Of a stretch of 64,000 nt of DNA, positions 1-12,183 are shown piece after piece (the first letter of the stretch is position 1; each line of letters starts with the position of its first letter). The stretch is from Gordionus sp. m RMFG-2023 (lineage: Eukaryota > Nematomorpha > Gordioida > Chordodea > Parachordodidae): assembly GCF_954871325.1 (NCBI RefSeq), contig NC_088778.1:22057120-22121119 (forward strand), in the 5' to 3' direction. Below the pieces are notes generated by a model that saw only the letters and a program-made list of their open reading frames with translations, made no database searches and was not told where the DNA came from. The translations under genes and the position numbers were made by a program.

Positions 1-170
1 TTGCATTGATTTTAGATGATACCAGAGTGTTTTCTGTTTTTCTTCAACATTACTTATCCAAATTTATTTATATGTATAAAAATAGATTATTTTTTATTAT
101 ACTTAAAATTATCAAACCAATTTCCATTTTTTAAGATAATAAATTTATTTGAGATATATTTGTCAGACAT
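1..170 (-). CDS. Start of an unrecognised gene running off the window (partial)
   Basis: Inferred two-exon 5' end. The ATG is at 170-168; exon 1 (170-103) gives 22 codons starting MSDKYISNKF and ending WFDNF plus two bases. A 50-bp intron (102-53, GT..AG) leads to exon 2 (52-1), which stays open and reads NNVEEKQKTLWYHLKSMQ. The phases fit (2 then 1). I do not recognise the family. The peptide is charged and helix-prone at its end. It would be transcribed head-to-head with the 4E-T-like gene, leaving about 170 bp between the two starts, which could be a shared promoter. No promoter motif is evident. The evidence is frame continuity and splice sites only, so this could be chance in AT-rich DNA. 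Confidence 0.4.
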
Positions 171-340
171 TCATATTTCCTTAATTTTGACCAAGAGCAA
201 AATAACCATCTAAAGTAATTGTTATTGTTTACAACACGTCGCATTATGTTTTTAAAATCATTCCTTATTTATATTTCTGAAAGATATTTTAACTTAAAAT
301 TTAAATAATTTTTAGATCGTTATTTTTAAATTGGGAAATT

Positions 341-3300
341 ATGTGTGCAAAAAGAATATCATACAGTAAAGATGAATTACTTTTCTTAGATCCAAAATTG
401 GATTTAAGTTGTTTGAGTGACCACGATTTCAAAAATCTTTGCGAAAAAGATATTTTTATAGCCAAGTTGTATATACCTGAGCGTATCAAAAAGAAGGCAA
501 ACAATTATAACATGAAAACTATGGCTATACAGTCTCTGCCTAAGGTAATCTTTAAAAAAAAATTATACTTATAAATAAATTTTATGATATTAAGGAAAGT
601 ATTTGAATTAACCCATAATTATATAAGTTTCACCAAACAAAAATGAATTTTTTTAGTAGTTCTGATTGTAAAATGACAGGCATTTATTTTTATAAATTTA
701 ATTAACATACATAATACAAGCATAATTTTAAGTTATGATAACTTTGTTAATATCAATAATTTATAAGTGCAAATATCAGAGATGCATATACAATTTTTTT
801 AATATTTATAATTTTATAACTAATTTTTAAATTATACTAATAAAAGAAATTGGGGGGGGGGGGGTTTACAGAACCTTCTTTTCTTATTTGCTTTAAAATA
901 TATACTGTAATTTATAAATATATAATCTTTAGTTGAGCATAGTATCAGATTTTTTTTTAAAATCTAGTCCCTTAAAAATTTTTTTTTATAACTATGAGTC
1001 CAAACTCGGTTTTTTCCAGTGAGATTTTCACACAGCCCAGCCCTAAATTCAAAATATTAAAACCAGTTTATCCAGGTCTTTCTAAGTTTAAAACAATTGC
1101 ATAAAAAATTTTTATTGAAAACATGCAATGAAAACAACACAAGTAATTTTAAAAGACCATTTTAGCCTTTTTCCTGAAACTTTTTTTACATCCTGCATCA
1201 TGAGTGAAGAAATTTTTAAAACATCTTATTTATTTTAGATAAGCTGATATAAAAATATAGCTTTTAAGTGTTAAAAGGCATTATTTTTTACTATAATGTA
1301 GAAATAAGCTACAATAAAGTTTGCTACAATGACCTCTAATAAACTAAAGGTATGTTAACTTGTAAACTTTTTAAATAAAGAAGAAAAAATTAACATTATA
1401 GATGAATCATTTAATCCATTGAATAAAAATTTAAAAAAATATATAAAATGAAATATATTTGTCATAAAACAGTGTGTTTCATATATGATTGCCAAATAAA
1501 AGATTCTAATAATAATAATATTATCAATATATTAAATTTTGTGTTAAATAGAAATCCCTTGCTTAAATCCATTATTTTGAAAAATGTAAAGTATCTGATA
1601 ATAATTTGAGAATGATGGGAAATATAATGAAATTTGAAATTGTAATTGAAAAATACTAGGAAAATAAAATAGTATAAGATGAAAATACCTGACTAATATT
1701 TTGAGAATGATAGGAGTATATTTAAAACGGTAAATTTAAAAGTAAGAGATAAATAAAATAGTACAATTCGCAAAAAATTACAAATATTGCTTATATTTTA
1801 ATAAAATATATATTTTATTTTTTGGGAAAGAATTAAAACTTTAAAATTAGGTCTGGTTTGCTCATGTCTGACTTGTAGACTCAGATTGAACCAATGCAGG
1901 ACTCTAGATTATTGTCTAAAAATTTCATTTTTATATGATGGTTAATTATGTGTATTGGCCACAAATATTGGTTGGAAATGGTCGGGTAGTTTCATACCAA
2001 ATCGATAAGTTTTTGGCTTGAACTTTTTAATTTTTATAAAATTTGGTGTACTAAGAGTACATCATTAGAAAGTATTGCATCCAAAATATTATCCTCCTAA
2101 TTCTGATAGTTTCTGAGTTATCAATGGAAATTACTTTTTTTCAAAAAATGCATGATTTTTTGAAATTGACATAAGTTAAAAGATATTTATGCTAAGAATA
2201 AAAATTAGGTGTCATTTTGTAATTCTATTAAAAGCCTTTTAATACAAATTAAAGTTTATTTAAAAAGAATGTTGCAATTTTAAATTATGATATAAATTAT
2301 GAACCTGAAGGCTCTAGGTCTTTTGCTCTCTGAATTTTTTTGGATTTAATATTTTTTTATTCACTTACATTATATCTATTTGTAAAAAAATTGGGGCAGC
2401 CTTGAATTTTTGGTTGCAATTTAAAATAATATATTTTTCAAAAATAGATGGCGCTTTTATATAAAATAAAGCGTTTTTGAATTATTATTTTTCTAAATTT
2501 TTTTTAATTTTTAAACATAAATAATAAGATTTTCCAGCATTAATATCGTGAAATAATATTAAGTCTCTATTGATATACTTATTCTTATTACTATTGATCA
2601 CTTGTAAAAATCGTTGTTTTTATAATAAACGAAAAAATTCCTTAAGATAGATTCTGATATCTCCTACAAGAATATATAATAATTAATTGTTGAAAGATAA
2701 AAACCAGTTTTCAAGCACCTGCTATTAATTAATTTTTGTTTTCCAGAGTTGTATACAAATGATAATAATAATATAATGATAACAAATTACAATATCCTAA
2801 TTTATCTAAAAATAAAAAATCATTTGTTGACCATTCTACCCCCCTGGAGCGTGAATAAAATAAAATTGGACTCAACGCTACATATCATATGACAATTCCA
2901 AAATCATCTTGGAACAAATAGGGATTCTTATGGGAACTATCTCAATAAAAAAAGTTGATATTATTAAATTTTATTATTGCTGTGATAATGTTAGTAGGCT
3001 ATTTATTACCAGGAGAAAAAGATTCAAATCTCAATGAAAAAGGTGAACGAGTGAACACACAAAACAGTTCATTTTTAATAATATAAAAGAAATATATAAT
3101 CATTTTAAGGCAGAATTCTAACATAGCATTCGGATTTTCAAAATTTGCTAGCTTATGACCCAAAAAATAGATATTAGCAGGGGCTAGCAAAACATAGTGT
3201 ATGCCTTTGTAGCATACACCAGAATATTAAACTTTTGATTTTAAGTATGATTTTACAATGACTGACTAAAAATGATGAGGAATACTAACAACTTATAGAA

Positions 3301-6300
3301 ATATTACAGGTAGAATGATTTGCAATTCCCCATTACCCACCTGTTATATTGGTTACTGCAAAGAGTGCCCTGGTCCTGCACTCTTAAAAAATGCATTGAA
3401 AAATTATTTATAAAAATGATATCACTCTTGTTATGTTTTGATGGAACAACGTTGGAGATTATTTCTCAATCTTCAGGCGAATTTATTAATTATTTTTTCG
3501 ATAAAATGTATCATCACGTTCCTTTATTTGCCAACAACAAAGTTCATTTATTTTTATATTGCCCGACAGGAAGTTCAGAGTCATTGTACAACTTCATAAG
3601 TTACGTTGCATCCATTCTCATATATTATAAAATAGTAGATCAAATAAACAGCCTAAGCTTTGAGGTAATATCGGAATCCTTAATTTATAATGTTTCATTA
3701 CATTTATTCCAATCGCATTTGATTTATTTAAAAAAAAATTACTTCTCTGATAGTTTAGCAGCATAATATAAATTGAAAAGGCTTCAAAAATTGAAATCGA
3801 TTTTGGTGTTTAAGCAGAATGACATTTTTTGTTACAGCAGATTGTAAAAGTGCTTGCGATGATATAGGTGGCACAGTAAAAAGGTTATCTTACAAGGCAA
3901 GCTTACAATGACTTTATGGTCAAATATTACACATTTACTATGCGGAAAAGCATATAAAAGAAATAAAATTCTCTTATGCCACCATACAATAATATGAGGA
4001 AGAAGAGATAAGGCTAAGTGAGAGATATGTAATTGGGTCATTTCCATGTCAAATCGATCAAAAAACGAGATTTCGGACCACCATCTATAAAATGAACGAA
4101 ACTTGGCATGATAGTTATTTATGGTCTATATTTTAGTAAAATAAAATTCTAGAGTGCTAGCTCAACCAGATTCAAAGATACACACCTACAAAGTCAAAAA
4201 TCGCGCAAGGCATGATTCCATTAAATCTTGTTTTTTTTAAAAAAAATACTTGATACAGAGTTGCAAATTTTATTTTTTATCTTTAAAATTTTACATTGGA
4301 AAATATTAGGGCTGTTCCGATATTAAATATCGGATCGGATCGGTACCGATATTTAGCGTTTTCCGAAAATATCGGATCGGGCCGATACTGCTGTGTTTCA
4401 ACACTGTTTATAATTTATATTATCCTTTGTTTGCACGATATAACTTGTTTATCATTTACAGGCTGTGCCGATCCACATATTTTTCACCGATCCGATCCGA
4501 TATTTTCCGATATTGCTTCAAAACCGATCCGATACCGATCGATATTTATACTGATTTTTAATCACCCCTGTTTAAACCAAATGTAATTAAGTAATCAATA
4601 TTTTTTATGCTGAATATTATTAAATTTTTTTATTTCTTAATAATATATCCATTTTATGTTGGTATGAATTATAAAATTGTAATATTTAATATATAAAATT
4701 ATAATATATTAGATTTTTTAATAAATATGAGAGCCTCTATATTTTCTGGGGATAAACTTCTACGATATGGAGGACTATCTATATCTCCTGCCATACTGAA
4801 GGCAGACTCGGATGATTCCGCAGATAACGCATTTTGCAAAATTATCTTTGTCTTTTGTAAAATATTTCCATAATTCAGACTATATTTAAAAAAATTCTTT
4901 TATTTAAAGTATAAATAAAAAAATTGGCGTTATTTAAAAAGATTTAAAATAAATAAAACTTTGGGTGTTTCTTTCAATTTTTATAAAAAAAACTTTTAAA
5001 ATGCTATAAATCTATTTTAAAAAAGAAATAAAATTTAAAAAAATTATTTAGAAAATATTATAATAATGTAAAATAAATATACATAACATAAAATAAAATA
5101 TCAAAAAAAGAAAAGTAAATAGATCAAATCGGGTTTTTGCAGGTATCGGCCGGATCCGACATTTTCGGAAAACGATAAATATCGGTACCGATTCGATCCG
5201 ATATTTAATATCATCACAGCTCTAATCATTTATATTTTTCTCTTTGTTTGCACAATATTCGAATATTACCATTTATATTTATCTTTGTACTTATACCGAG
5301 CCTGTTTTTTATCCTCAAAAATGGTTCTAGCTAGTTTTCGAGATGGATAAGGATGAAATTAATATTTTTTTTATTTATTACTATTAGAAAAAAGGGGACT
5401 ATATAAAGACCTCGAAAAACGAATTGTGGGATTAAAAATTCTACTTATTTTTTTGTCCTAGTTACTGGGATTCTATCATGAAGGTAATATCCAAATCCGG
5501 TCCCCCTGTCCCCATTATCGACCATCCCGGACCCTCGAACCCCGTCAATATCTTCCCTTCCCTGACGGTGGGACCCGTCTGTCCAACTCTAACCGATCCG
5601 ATCTTTTTTTTTATTTTATTTTATGTTATGTATATTTATTTTACATTATTATATTATTTCTAAATAATTTTTTTAAATCTTGTTTCTTTTTTAAAATAGA
5701 TTTATAGTATTTTTAAAAGTTTTTTTTTATAAAAATAGAAAGGAACACCCAATGTTTTATTTATTTATAATCTTTTTAAATAACGCCAATTTTTTTATTT
5801 ATACTTTAAATAAAGAATTTTTTTAAATATGGTATCTGAATTATAGATATATTTTACAAAAAACAAAGATAATTTTGCAAAATGCGTTTAAAGCACTAGT
5901 TATACTCAATGTATTTCTTTATTTTAACACCAAACAATATACTTTTATTAAATAATTTTTAAATATAACGCCATCTATATTACATTTTTTATTTATAAAA
6001 ATAATAAAAATTGTAATAAAATTAAAAAAATTTTTTTTGATCAAAGTGTCGTAAATGATACATTTTATAATATAATGTCAATCAATTTTTATGTATATAC
6101 ATATATTTGTTTATCTATTGTATATAATTAAAGAAATGTCAGTCATTTTTTTATATTAGAGATCGATATATATTGTTGATTTTTTTGATAAAGAATCACT
6201 TTTTTTAATTTTTATAACACTTTTTGACTTTTGAATTTTTACTTTTATGAATTTGATGAATATTTGACTTAATAAAGATATATATCCAAGTTTCAGTTCC

Positions 6301-9300
6301 GTGTTTCCTTTATTTTATAAGTCTGAATTTAGCTCTTTAATTCGGTAGTTTTCTTTCTGTGTTTATTCTTATTTTAGCTAAAAAGTAATTTTCTAAGATT
6401 CTTTCTGAATTTAGGAAATAATATCTCAATCGAAAATTCGCTTGACATTAGTTGGCAAATCTGATAATGCAGCCTCTTTGGTCTTGTCTTATCCTGGTCA
6501 CGGCACCAACTGTCAAAAATAAGCTTAACGTTAACTATATGAAAAAATGAGACTAAATTCTAAAATAAGAATAAACACAGAAAGAAAACTACCGAATTAA
6601 AGAGCTAAATTCAGAATTATAAAATAAAGGAAACACGGAACTGAAACTTGGATATATATCTTTATTAAGTCAAATATTCATCAAATTCATAAAAGTAAAA
6701 ATTCAAAAGTCAAAAAGTGTTATAAAAATTAAAAAAAGTGATTCTTTATCAAAAAATCAACAATATATATCGATCTCTAATATAAAAAAATGACTGACAT
6801 TTCTTTAATTATATACAATAGATAAACAAATATATGTATATATATAAAAATTGACATTATATTATAAAATGTATCATTTACGACATAAAGGTAATAAACA
6901 TTTCTAACGAATATCAACACACAACTCTTCTCAACAACGTTAATTTTTATTTTTACTGTATACAAGAAAACACTTGGAATTTTTTAATCTTTTTTTGATC
7001 CAATGTAATTTTAAGGGCTATAAGATGATATATAATTTGTAACTACTTGTATTTAAAGATTTAGAAATCACGCATGTCTAGATTTTCTACTTTGAAGGCG
7101 TATATCTTTGGATATGGTTAAGCTACTTTAAAATTTTGATTTTAATAATTTAAAAAAATGCATGCCAAGTTTCATTCATTTTTGAGATGGTTGTCTGAAA
7201 CATTGATTGATTTGTAATAGAATGACCAAATATATCTAAATACCTGTGATAAAAAATTATTGCAGTGTTTCCAATTGGTTTAACTAAGCTCAATACTAAA
7301 ATATATTTGAATTTGTAGATATTTATTATAGAGAATATAGTTAATTCATATGGTCGTTTGATTGAGGAATCTGTTAATCGATGAAATTAGAGGATATTGT
7401 ATATGTAAAAACGATGGTGGTTAGGATTTGTGCATTAGAGATGTAATGAGAATTAATTTCCATCACTCTAAAGCACCAGCAAATTATTTTGTTTATTCAG
7501 CGACATCTGGTCTTCTTTTCATCCCAAAGAATAATATTTTAAAAATAATGAGCCCATCAACGGTGACTGGGCATACCTAAAATTTATCGCAAAACTAAAT
7601 TATGCGTCAAAAATACTTAATTTACCGAAAAACTGAAAATAGGTAATATCTTTCATGAATTTTAAATTCAAAAATTCGGAAAGCGAAACATCTGGATCTT
7701 TCAGGTTCAAAATTTATAATGGAAATAAAAACCGCAAAATATTATTTACAAATACTTAATATTTACTAAAAGGCTTTTAATAGAGTTACAAAATGTAATA
7801 TAAATTTTATTTTTTGCATCATTAATTTTTAACTTATCTCAATTTTAAAAAAATCTTAATTTTCAATAAAAGGTCATTTTTGGCCCTTTTGACCATTAAT
7901 TTCTTTGTAATCATGAGCACTAGGAGGCTAAAATTTTGGATTCAATGCCTTCTAATGTTGCTCTCTCAGTATGCAAAATTTTATCAAAATTAAAAAGGTC
8001 TGGCCGAACAGTTATCGATTTGGTATGAAATTATTCTATCTTGATAGGAATACAGGCTAATATGGAGATACCGTAAATATGGGTGCATCTCTTTAAAATA
8101 CTAAAATTTAAAATGATAATGATAGTTTTCATATTTATTTTTATAAATAGTCTGAAGGTTCGCCTCAATCTTACTCATATCCCCCCAGGTTTAAAGATGA
8201 TATGTTGCACTCTTCGGATAATTTTAGACACTGGCCTAACAATGAAAATGAGTCATTCAACCCAATGCGTCATAAATCATTTTCTGCTACTCAAAAGTTC
8301 AACAATAAATCTGAAATTATCAACTCATTTCAGGAAAGTCATGTTTATAGAGAAGGTATTAATCAATTTACTCACAATAGTAATAACATTAATAACACCG
8401 GTGCAAGATATCAAGGTCCTAGAAACAATTTCCATCCAGATTTTAATAGGAATAAACGGTTTTCACCAGCTCAGCCTGCCTCTCACAATTCTGGGATCCT
8501 TAATAATCACCAGATGAATAATGCGTTGGTTAGTGGCAACAATCAAGGGACAGACTTTATCAATCGGCGAAGGAATATATCGGAGACACTTGATTATAAT
8601 CAAAACATTTACGCAGCCAAAAGAGACAATCATTCAAAATATAATCAAGCTCAAAATCAACCGATTTACCACGATACACCATCTTATTACGAATATAATC
8701 CTCCTAAAATCAACGAAAACAATTCTTTGGGGTTAGATGGACCCGAGAGAATTATTAAGGACAGTTCCAAAACTTCTTTTAATTCTAATCTTAAAAAGCA
8801 AATATCTCTAAATGAGAGGTTTTCAACATATTCCCCACGGGAGAATTTAGCCGCGTTCAATGAAAACGATCACCTTTCCCTTAATATGAATCACCACAGA
8901 GACGCCGTTAACAAGGAATCTGCCGATCCAAATTATCCCAATTACGATGTCAAAAGGAATTATCATTTTGGATTGCTAGAGAATGACGTTATTTTAAATC
9001 CGCGGTCTGTTGCTCTTTCAGGGAAAGGTAATGAAACATTGCATCAAAGAAACGAGTTTCAACCTTATAACTCTACCGACATTAATTTTGATTACGATCA
9101 ACATCAAAAGCAGGTCATTAATGCTGAGAAAGGCTCTAATTCCAATCATTTTAACGATAAAATAAGAAACAACCTTGATTTTGGTGATCTACCCCTTAAG
9201 CCCAGTTATTCTCACCCTAGTAGCCACTCAACCCCTCAAAGTCTATCAAGACCCAATATAATTTTAGACCAAAGTATCAATCAAAATGCTAACCTCAAGC

Positions 9301-10214
9301 CGTGCCCGATTACCCCTCAGCGTCTTTATAGTACCCCCATAACCTCTCCTCGTCTGGAAGAAACTAAGGCTGATCTTGATTATAATAGTTTGAGAGATAG
9401 TCTTAGTAAGGAGATCGAACCTTCGATAAGCAACTGCAATTTCCACTCGAATGTCGACGTGATTCACAATAATAAAAGCGTCCAAAATATTCAGGATGCG
9501 GCGCATAAATCTACCATAACTGAATATTTACGTGCACGAACTCCTAACCCTTCGAGAGACAATTTTTACATTGCAATCGATCCTAATGACAATCTCAATG
9601 TTACCCTTAAGTTGTACAGAATAACCGATTTCGGTTATAGTCCTGTCCTCAATCAAACCGGTTTGCCAGAATTACCTCTCTTCTACGGATCAGAATTACT
9701 CTTTTTGCTTATTCAAGGGGTCTTAACGCCTGATTGCCGCCTTGAAAATGTAGTCACTCAACAATTCACGTTGTTAAACGAGGTTTTGTCTTTGAAACAG
9801 GCTAGGGCTGTTATCGATGACTCGTCCGTGTCAGACGCGAAACTGAGTGCTATTCTCCCGACAGATTTTGAAAATTACGCTATTATGCTGAAACAATTTT
9901 CGAAAGAAACGGATACAATTTTAGGAAATTTCAATTTAGAGAAAGGGGAGATTGGTCTGAAAAAGAACGACAAACAAAGTAAAACCGAATCTTGGGTTAA
10001 CGCTCAATCAGTTGATAATGATAATGTAGCAATATCGAATCAAATCTTAGACTCACTACCTGTCAAGGGTGGCAATAAAACAAAGGGTAAAAAGGATAAA
10101 AACAAAAAAGGGGATGATTTAAAAGTTAATACTGGCAGGTTCGAACCCACTGGAAAGGACGTCAAAGGCATCAATTCAAAGAAACAATCGCAAGTGAAAG
10201 ACAAGAAGGTTTAA
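341..10214 (+). CDS. EIF4ENIF1-like: 4E-T-like (eIF4E transporter) protein, two visible exons 341-544 and 8151-10214
   Basis: Probable 4E-T homologue: in animals this protein binds eIF4E, represses translation, recruits decay factors and localises to P-bodies and germ granules. Exon 1 (68 codons) carries the canonical eIF4E-binding motif YSKDELL (residues 8-14, Y-x4-L-phi), followed by SCLS and KLYIP, in the order of vertebrate 4E-T (YTKEELL, SCLS, SLYP). It ends phase 0 at CCTAAG/GTAATC. Exon 2 starts phase 0 after AAATAG at 8150 and runs 687 codons: a long Asn/Ser/Asp-rich disordered region, a YLRARTPNP motif near model residue 527 (vertebrate 4E-T has YLRPRIPSP), a hydrophobic helix with LLIQGVLTP near 585, and a Lys-rich tail. 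The model is 755 aa; human 4E-T is 985. An acceptor at 314-315 leaves an upstream exon possible. Homology rests on motifs and order; intervening exons cannot be excluded. Confidence 0.62.
545..1984 (+). other. First part of the 4E-T-like intron, no gene seen
   Basis: AT-rich intronic sequence before the outer transposon. It contains a run of 13 G at 852-864 but no coding stretch or terminal repeat that I can pair. Confidence 0.5.
3314..4030 (+). pseudogene. Decayed transposase of the outer TIR element, N and middle parts
   Basis: Three frames in turn carry blocks in the same order as a transposase-like protein family widespread in invertebrates: a CKECPG motif with following ALLKNAL near 3357-3405, then an FFDKMYHHVP stretch near 3490-3530, a block with SFEVISESLIYNVSLHLFQS (3656-3715) and YFSDSLAA (3740-3765), and finally CDDIGGTVKRLSYKASLQ (about 3855-3908). 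Intact relatives have SDG..QYK and C-DG-GGTVKR in these places. Frameshifts between the blocks show that the copy is dead. The family assignment comes from remembered motif order, and the superfamily name is not claimed. Confidence 0.55.
4307..5224 (-). mobile_element. hAT remnant with GATCGGATCGG-type subterminal repeats
   Basis: Ends are TAGGGCTGTTCCGATATTAA on the left and, read on the minus strand, TAGAGCTGTGATGATATTAA on the right. Each is followed by AATATCGGATCG..TCGGTACCGATATTT and a TTTTCCGAAAA block. On the minus strand at about 4718-4835 the hAT C-terminal dimerisation motif is readable: ESAFSMAGDI, then RRSLSPENIEALIFIKK. The element is about 0.9 kb, far shorter than an autonomous hAT, so it is internally deleted. 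The 8 bp on the two sides do not match, which suggests age or rearrangement. Confidence 0.7.
5225..5589. other. GC-rich hAT-terminus-like patch in transposon debris
   Basis: Mostly AT-rich filler. At 5493-5600 an unusually C-rich stretch ends in a sequence whose minus strand begins TAGAGTTGGACAG, close to the CAGAGTTGGGCAG terminus of the hAT at 34653. It is probably a broken hAT end. The open frame across it is a by-product of GC content. Confidence 0.35.
5590..5890. repeat. Inverted partial copy of the 4307-5224 hAT element
   Basis: The sequence from CCGATCCGATC at about 5599 to AATGCGTTTA near 5890 is the reverse complement, with small differences, of about 4835-5135. With 4307-5224 it makes an imperfect palindrome with arms of about 300 bp. 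It is either a second truncated insertion or a rearrangement product. Confidence 0.6.
6047..6885. mobile_element. Two LTR fragments in head-to-head (inverted) order, retroelement fossil
   Basis: A + oriented LTR fragment (6047 to about 6377) and a minus oriented LTR (6885 to 6511) share about 330 bp at high identity. The minus copy begins TGTCGTAAAT and ends TTTTTGACA, giving the expected TG..CA ends, contains an AATAAAG poly(A) signal, and is followed by a primer-binding-site-like GTTGGTGCCGTGACCAGG. No coding region remains. The family is either BEL/Pao or Ty3/Gypsy and cannot be settled from the LTR. The element is broken and looks moderately young, since the two arms are still close. Confidence 0.6.
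7430..7600 (+). pseudogene. Decayed transposase of the outer TIR element, C-terminal part
   Basis: One frame reads MRINFHHSKAPANYFVYSA followed by LLFIPKNNIL and MSPSTVTGHT. The order (HH..GP-like block, I-P-x-N-x-L, then P-S-x-x-T-G) is what I recall at the C-terminus of the same transposase family as 3314-4030. It lies on the far side of the nested 4035-7227 element and before the right TIR, as expected for one gene split by an insertion. Confidence 0.45.
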
Positions 10215-11768
10215 ATAAACAAAATTACCAAATTAGTGATATATTTTATTTCTTTAAAATAGCCAAAATATTTGAAAAAATTAATTTTAACATTTTATTG
10301 TAAATATTATGGGTCTATTTAGTATTTAATAATAATTAAAGATTCTTTTGATAATTGTAGCTTCATTATAAAGGAGACCCGGTTGAATAGCAAGGACTTT
10401 GTTCTACATTTAAAAAAATGTCAATAGTATGGGAAGATACAATAGGAGTCATTATTAATATAATTCGCATGCGACCATACTGAACATCTTATACATTAAA
10501 TCCATTCTTCTCCTTTCATGCTTTTCTTTTTTATTTTGATTAAATTTATTTTGATGTTTTTATTTCTGCCCTTTTTATTTGCTAATTCATCTTTTGCCAC
10601 TCAGCCCCGGGTAGTGGTCGACTTTATATCGCTATAAAGGTTTTTCTATATAAGCGAAGAGCATGAAAACAAGTTTAATTTGGCGGTTATAACTTATGGA
10701 ATATAAGTAAACAACCGCAAATTATTTTTTTTAGGAATAAGGTAAAAAATTTTTTACCAAAAAACACTCCTTCCCTTCTCCAAAAAAATAATCCTAGATA
10801 CCAGATAGGTAAAGAAATGCATATTGATAAATTTTCAAATGTCTAGCTTTTAGGATTAATAAGTTATAAACATTTTCCATTTCACCCCGTTTGCCATCCA
10901 TCCCTGGCCTCTCTTAATGGAGTAATAGCTATAAATAGGCCAATTTGGTTTGATCTACAGACATAGCATATGTGCCTATGAAGATTTACTAAGCATCGGG
11001 GTGCGAGTTAATATTTCTGTTTTAGCTATATTCAAGAAAAACCCCGAAGCTGAGTTGTTAGCTTTCGCTTATAATTAGTAGGCTAAAAATCGAACAATTA
11101 ATTCAAATAAACTTTTCATATATTTTTTCGCTATACAATAGACCCTAGACCCAGGGTGTCATTCAATAGCTTCGACTTTTACAAATTTAATCTTATATTA
11201 TATTATTAATATGGAATAATTGACGTTATTCAATTCCTCTATAATATTTTTAATTTTTTAGAGAAAAAAAAGGTTAACAAAAGACCATAGTAATTATTAA
11301 ATCTGACCTTGCCACTTTATCTTTTATTTTATTCCAGGCGAGATTAACCAGGGGTATAATCGAAATAAAAATTCTAAGAAACTCTTATGAAAAAAAATAA
11401 AAATAATTATCCTTTATAACTTATGCCAAAAACAAAAATCGATATAAATACCAAATTTTATTTATATAAAATAATTTAATTTATTTTTGCTTTAAAATAT
11501 TATATTAGTTTGGTTTATGTAATAAGGAGGTATAGAAAATGGAGAAAAAGTGGATTATTTTTATTTATTGAATAAATCGATAAAGAATTTCTTTCAAAAT
11601 TTTTTTTACAAATAATGCTACAAAGTGCAAAGTCAAGTTGTTCCTTCTCTTTTACGATTTCTGAACTTATTAAAACTTTTTTTGGATATCCTATTTTTTT
11701 TAGAATATTTCGATTGTAAGTTTTTATTATATCTCACTAACTATTTTCTTCATCGACTTTAGCGATTG
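10215..11768. other. Downstream of the 4E-T-like gene, no gene seen
   Basis: AT-rich sequence. Some GC-richer words occur (10598-10625, 11000-11060), but I can pair no inverted ends and see no convincing coding stretch. The 3' UTR of the 4E-T-like gene presumably ends in the first few hundred bases; no strong AATAAA stands out. Confidence 0.4.
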
Positions 11769-11991
11769 TAGTGTTGTTAAACGGCTCAATTTGAGTCGAT
11801 TTTTAAAAACGGTTAACACAATATTTTATCCAGAGAAATATTATGCAAGCCTAAAGATTTTGCTCATAGATGGCACATAGGATTAAATATCTATTGGTGA
11901 AATCTCGACGCTTAGGTAATATTTTCCTGGCTACAATGTTGATTTAGCCGTTTTTAAAAACCGGCTCAAATCGAGCCGTTTAACAATACTA
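11769..11991. mobile_element. hAT-type MITE, copy 1 of 5, exact 8-bp target duplication
   Basis: 223 bp. The left end is TAGTGTTGTTAAACGGCTC; the right end read on the minus strand is TAGTATTGTTAAACGGCTC. Target duplication AGCGATTG is exact (11761-11768 and 11992-11999). Each TIR holds a small palindrome (CGGCTC..GAGCCG type) and ends in TTTTTAAAAACGG. It is non-coding and must have been mobilised by a hAT transposase in trans. Confidence 0.85.
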
Positions 11992-12183
11992 AGCGATTGT
12001 ATAGGCTAAAACTATAAAGAGTATTGAATATTTTTGGGTAGGGCTTATGTGGTACTCATTTTTACTATATTACACTTAGAGATGGTTAGTCCGTACCAAT
12101 ATCAGAGACTGAGTAAACCGGTGATTTCATTGTAAAAACTGAACCGGACCGATTTTAGTATTATACACTCAAGATTAATATGT

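Larger units (their letters stand above)
4035..7227. mobile_element. Inner TIR DNA transposon nested in the 1985-8033 element
   Basis: The left end reads GGTCATTTCCATGTCAAATC and continues with an ACCATCTATAAAATGAACG block. The right end, read on the minus strand, is GGTCATTCTATTACAAATCA followed by ACCATCTCAAAAATGAATG, so about 75 bp is plainly shared in inverted order. It separates transposase debris at 3314-4030 from that at 7430-7600, so it inserted after the outer element. Its own interior is filled by hAT sequence (4307-5224, 5590-5890) and an inverted LTR pair (6047-6885). No transposase of its own is seen. Confidence 0.6.
1985..8033 (+). mobile_element. Outer TIR DNA transposon inside the 4E-T-like intron, unclassified family
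   Basis: Inverted ends match: TTTCATACCAAATCGATAA near 1990 on the left, and its reverse complement (ttatcgatttggtatgaaa) near 8012-8030 on the right. Transposase debris on the + strand lies between them at 3314-4030 and 7430-7600, split by a second TIR element (4035-7227). The AATCGAT core of the ends is shared with elements at 4035, 16153 and 52303. The superfamily is not certain. I could not define a target duplication. It sits wholly in the intron and leaves about 1.4 kb and 0.1 kb of intron at the two sides. Confidence 0.6.

Noticed and set aside
545-610. A 50-bp intron after the first 4E-T-like exon, as in other genes here
   Set aside because: A GTAATC..TTAAG intron is possible, but the following sequence stops at once in the required frame; the phase-0 acceptor at 8150 fits instead.
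5478-5663. Pro/Gly-rich 61-codon open frame
   Set aside because: It coincides with a GC-rich hAT subterminal patch, so the codons reflect the repeat and not a gene.
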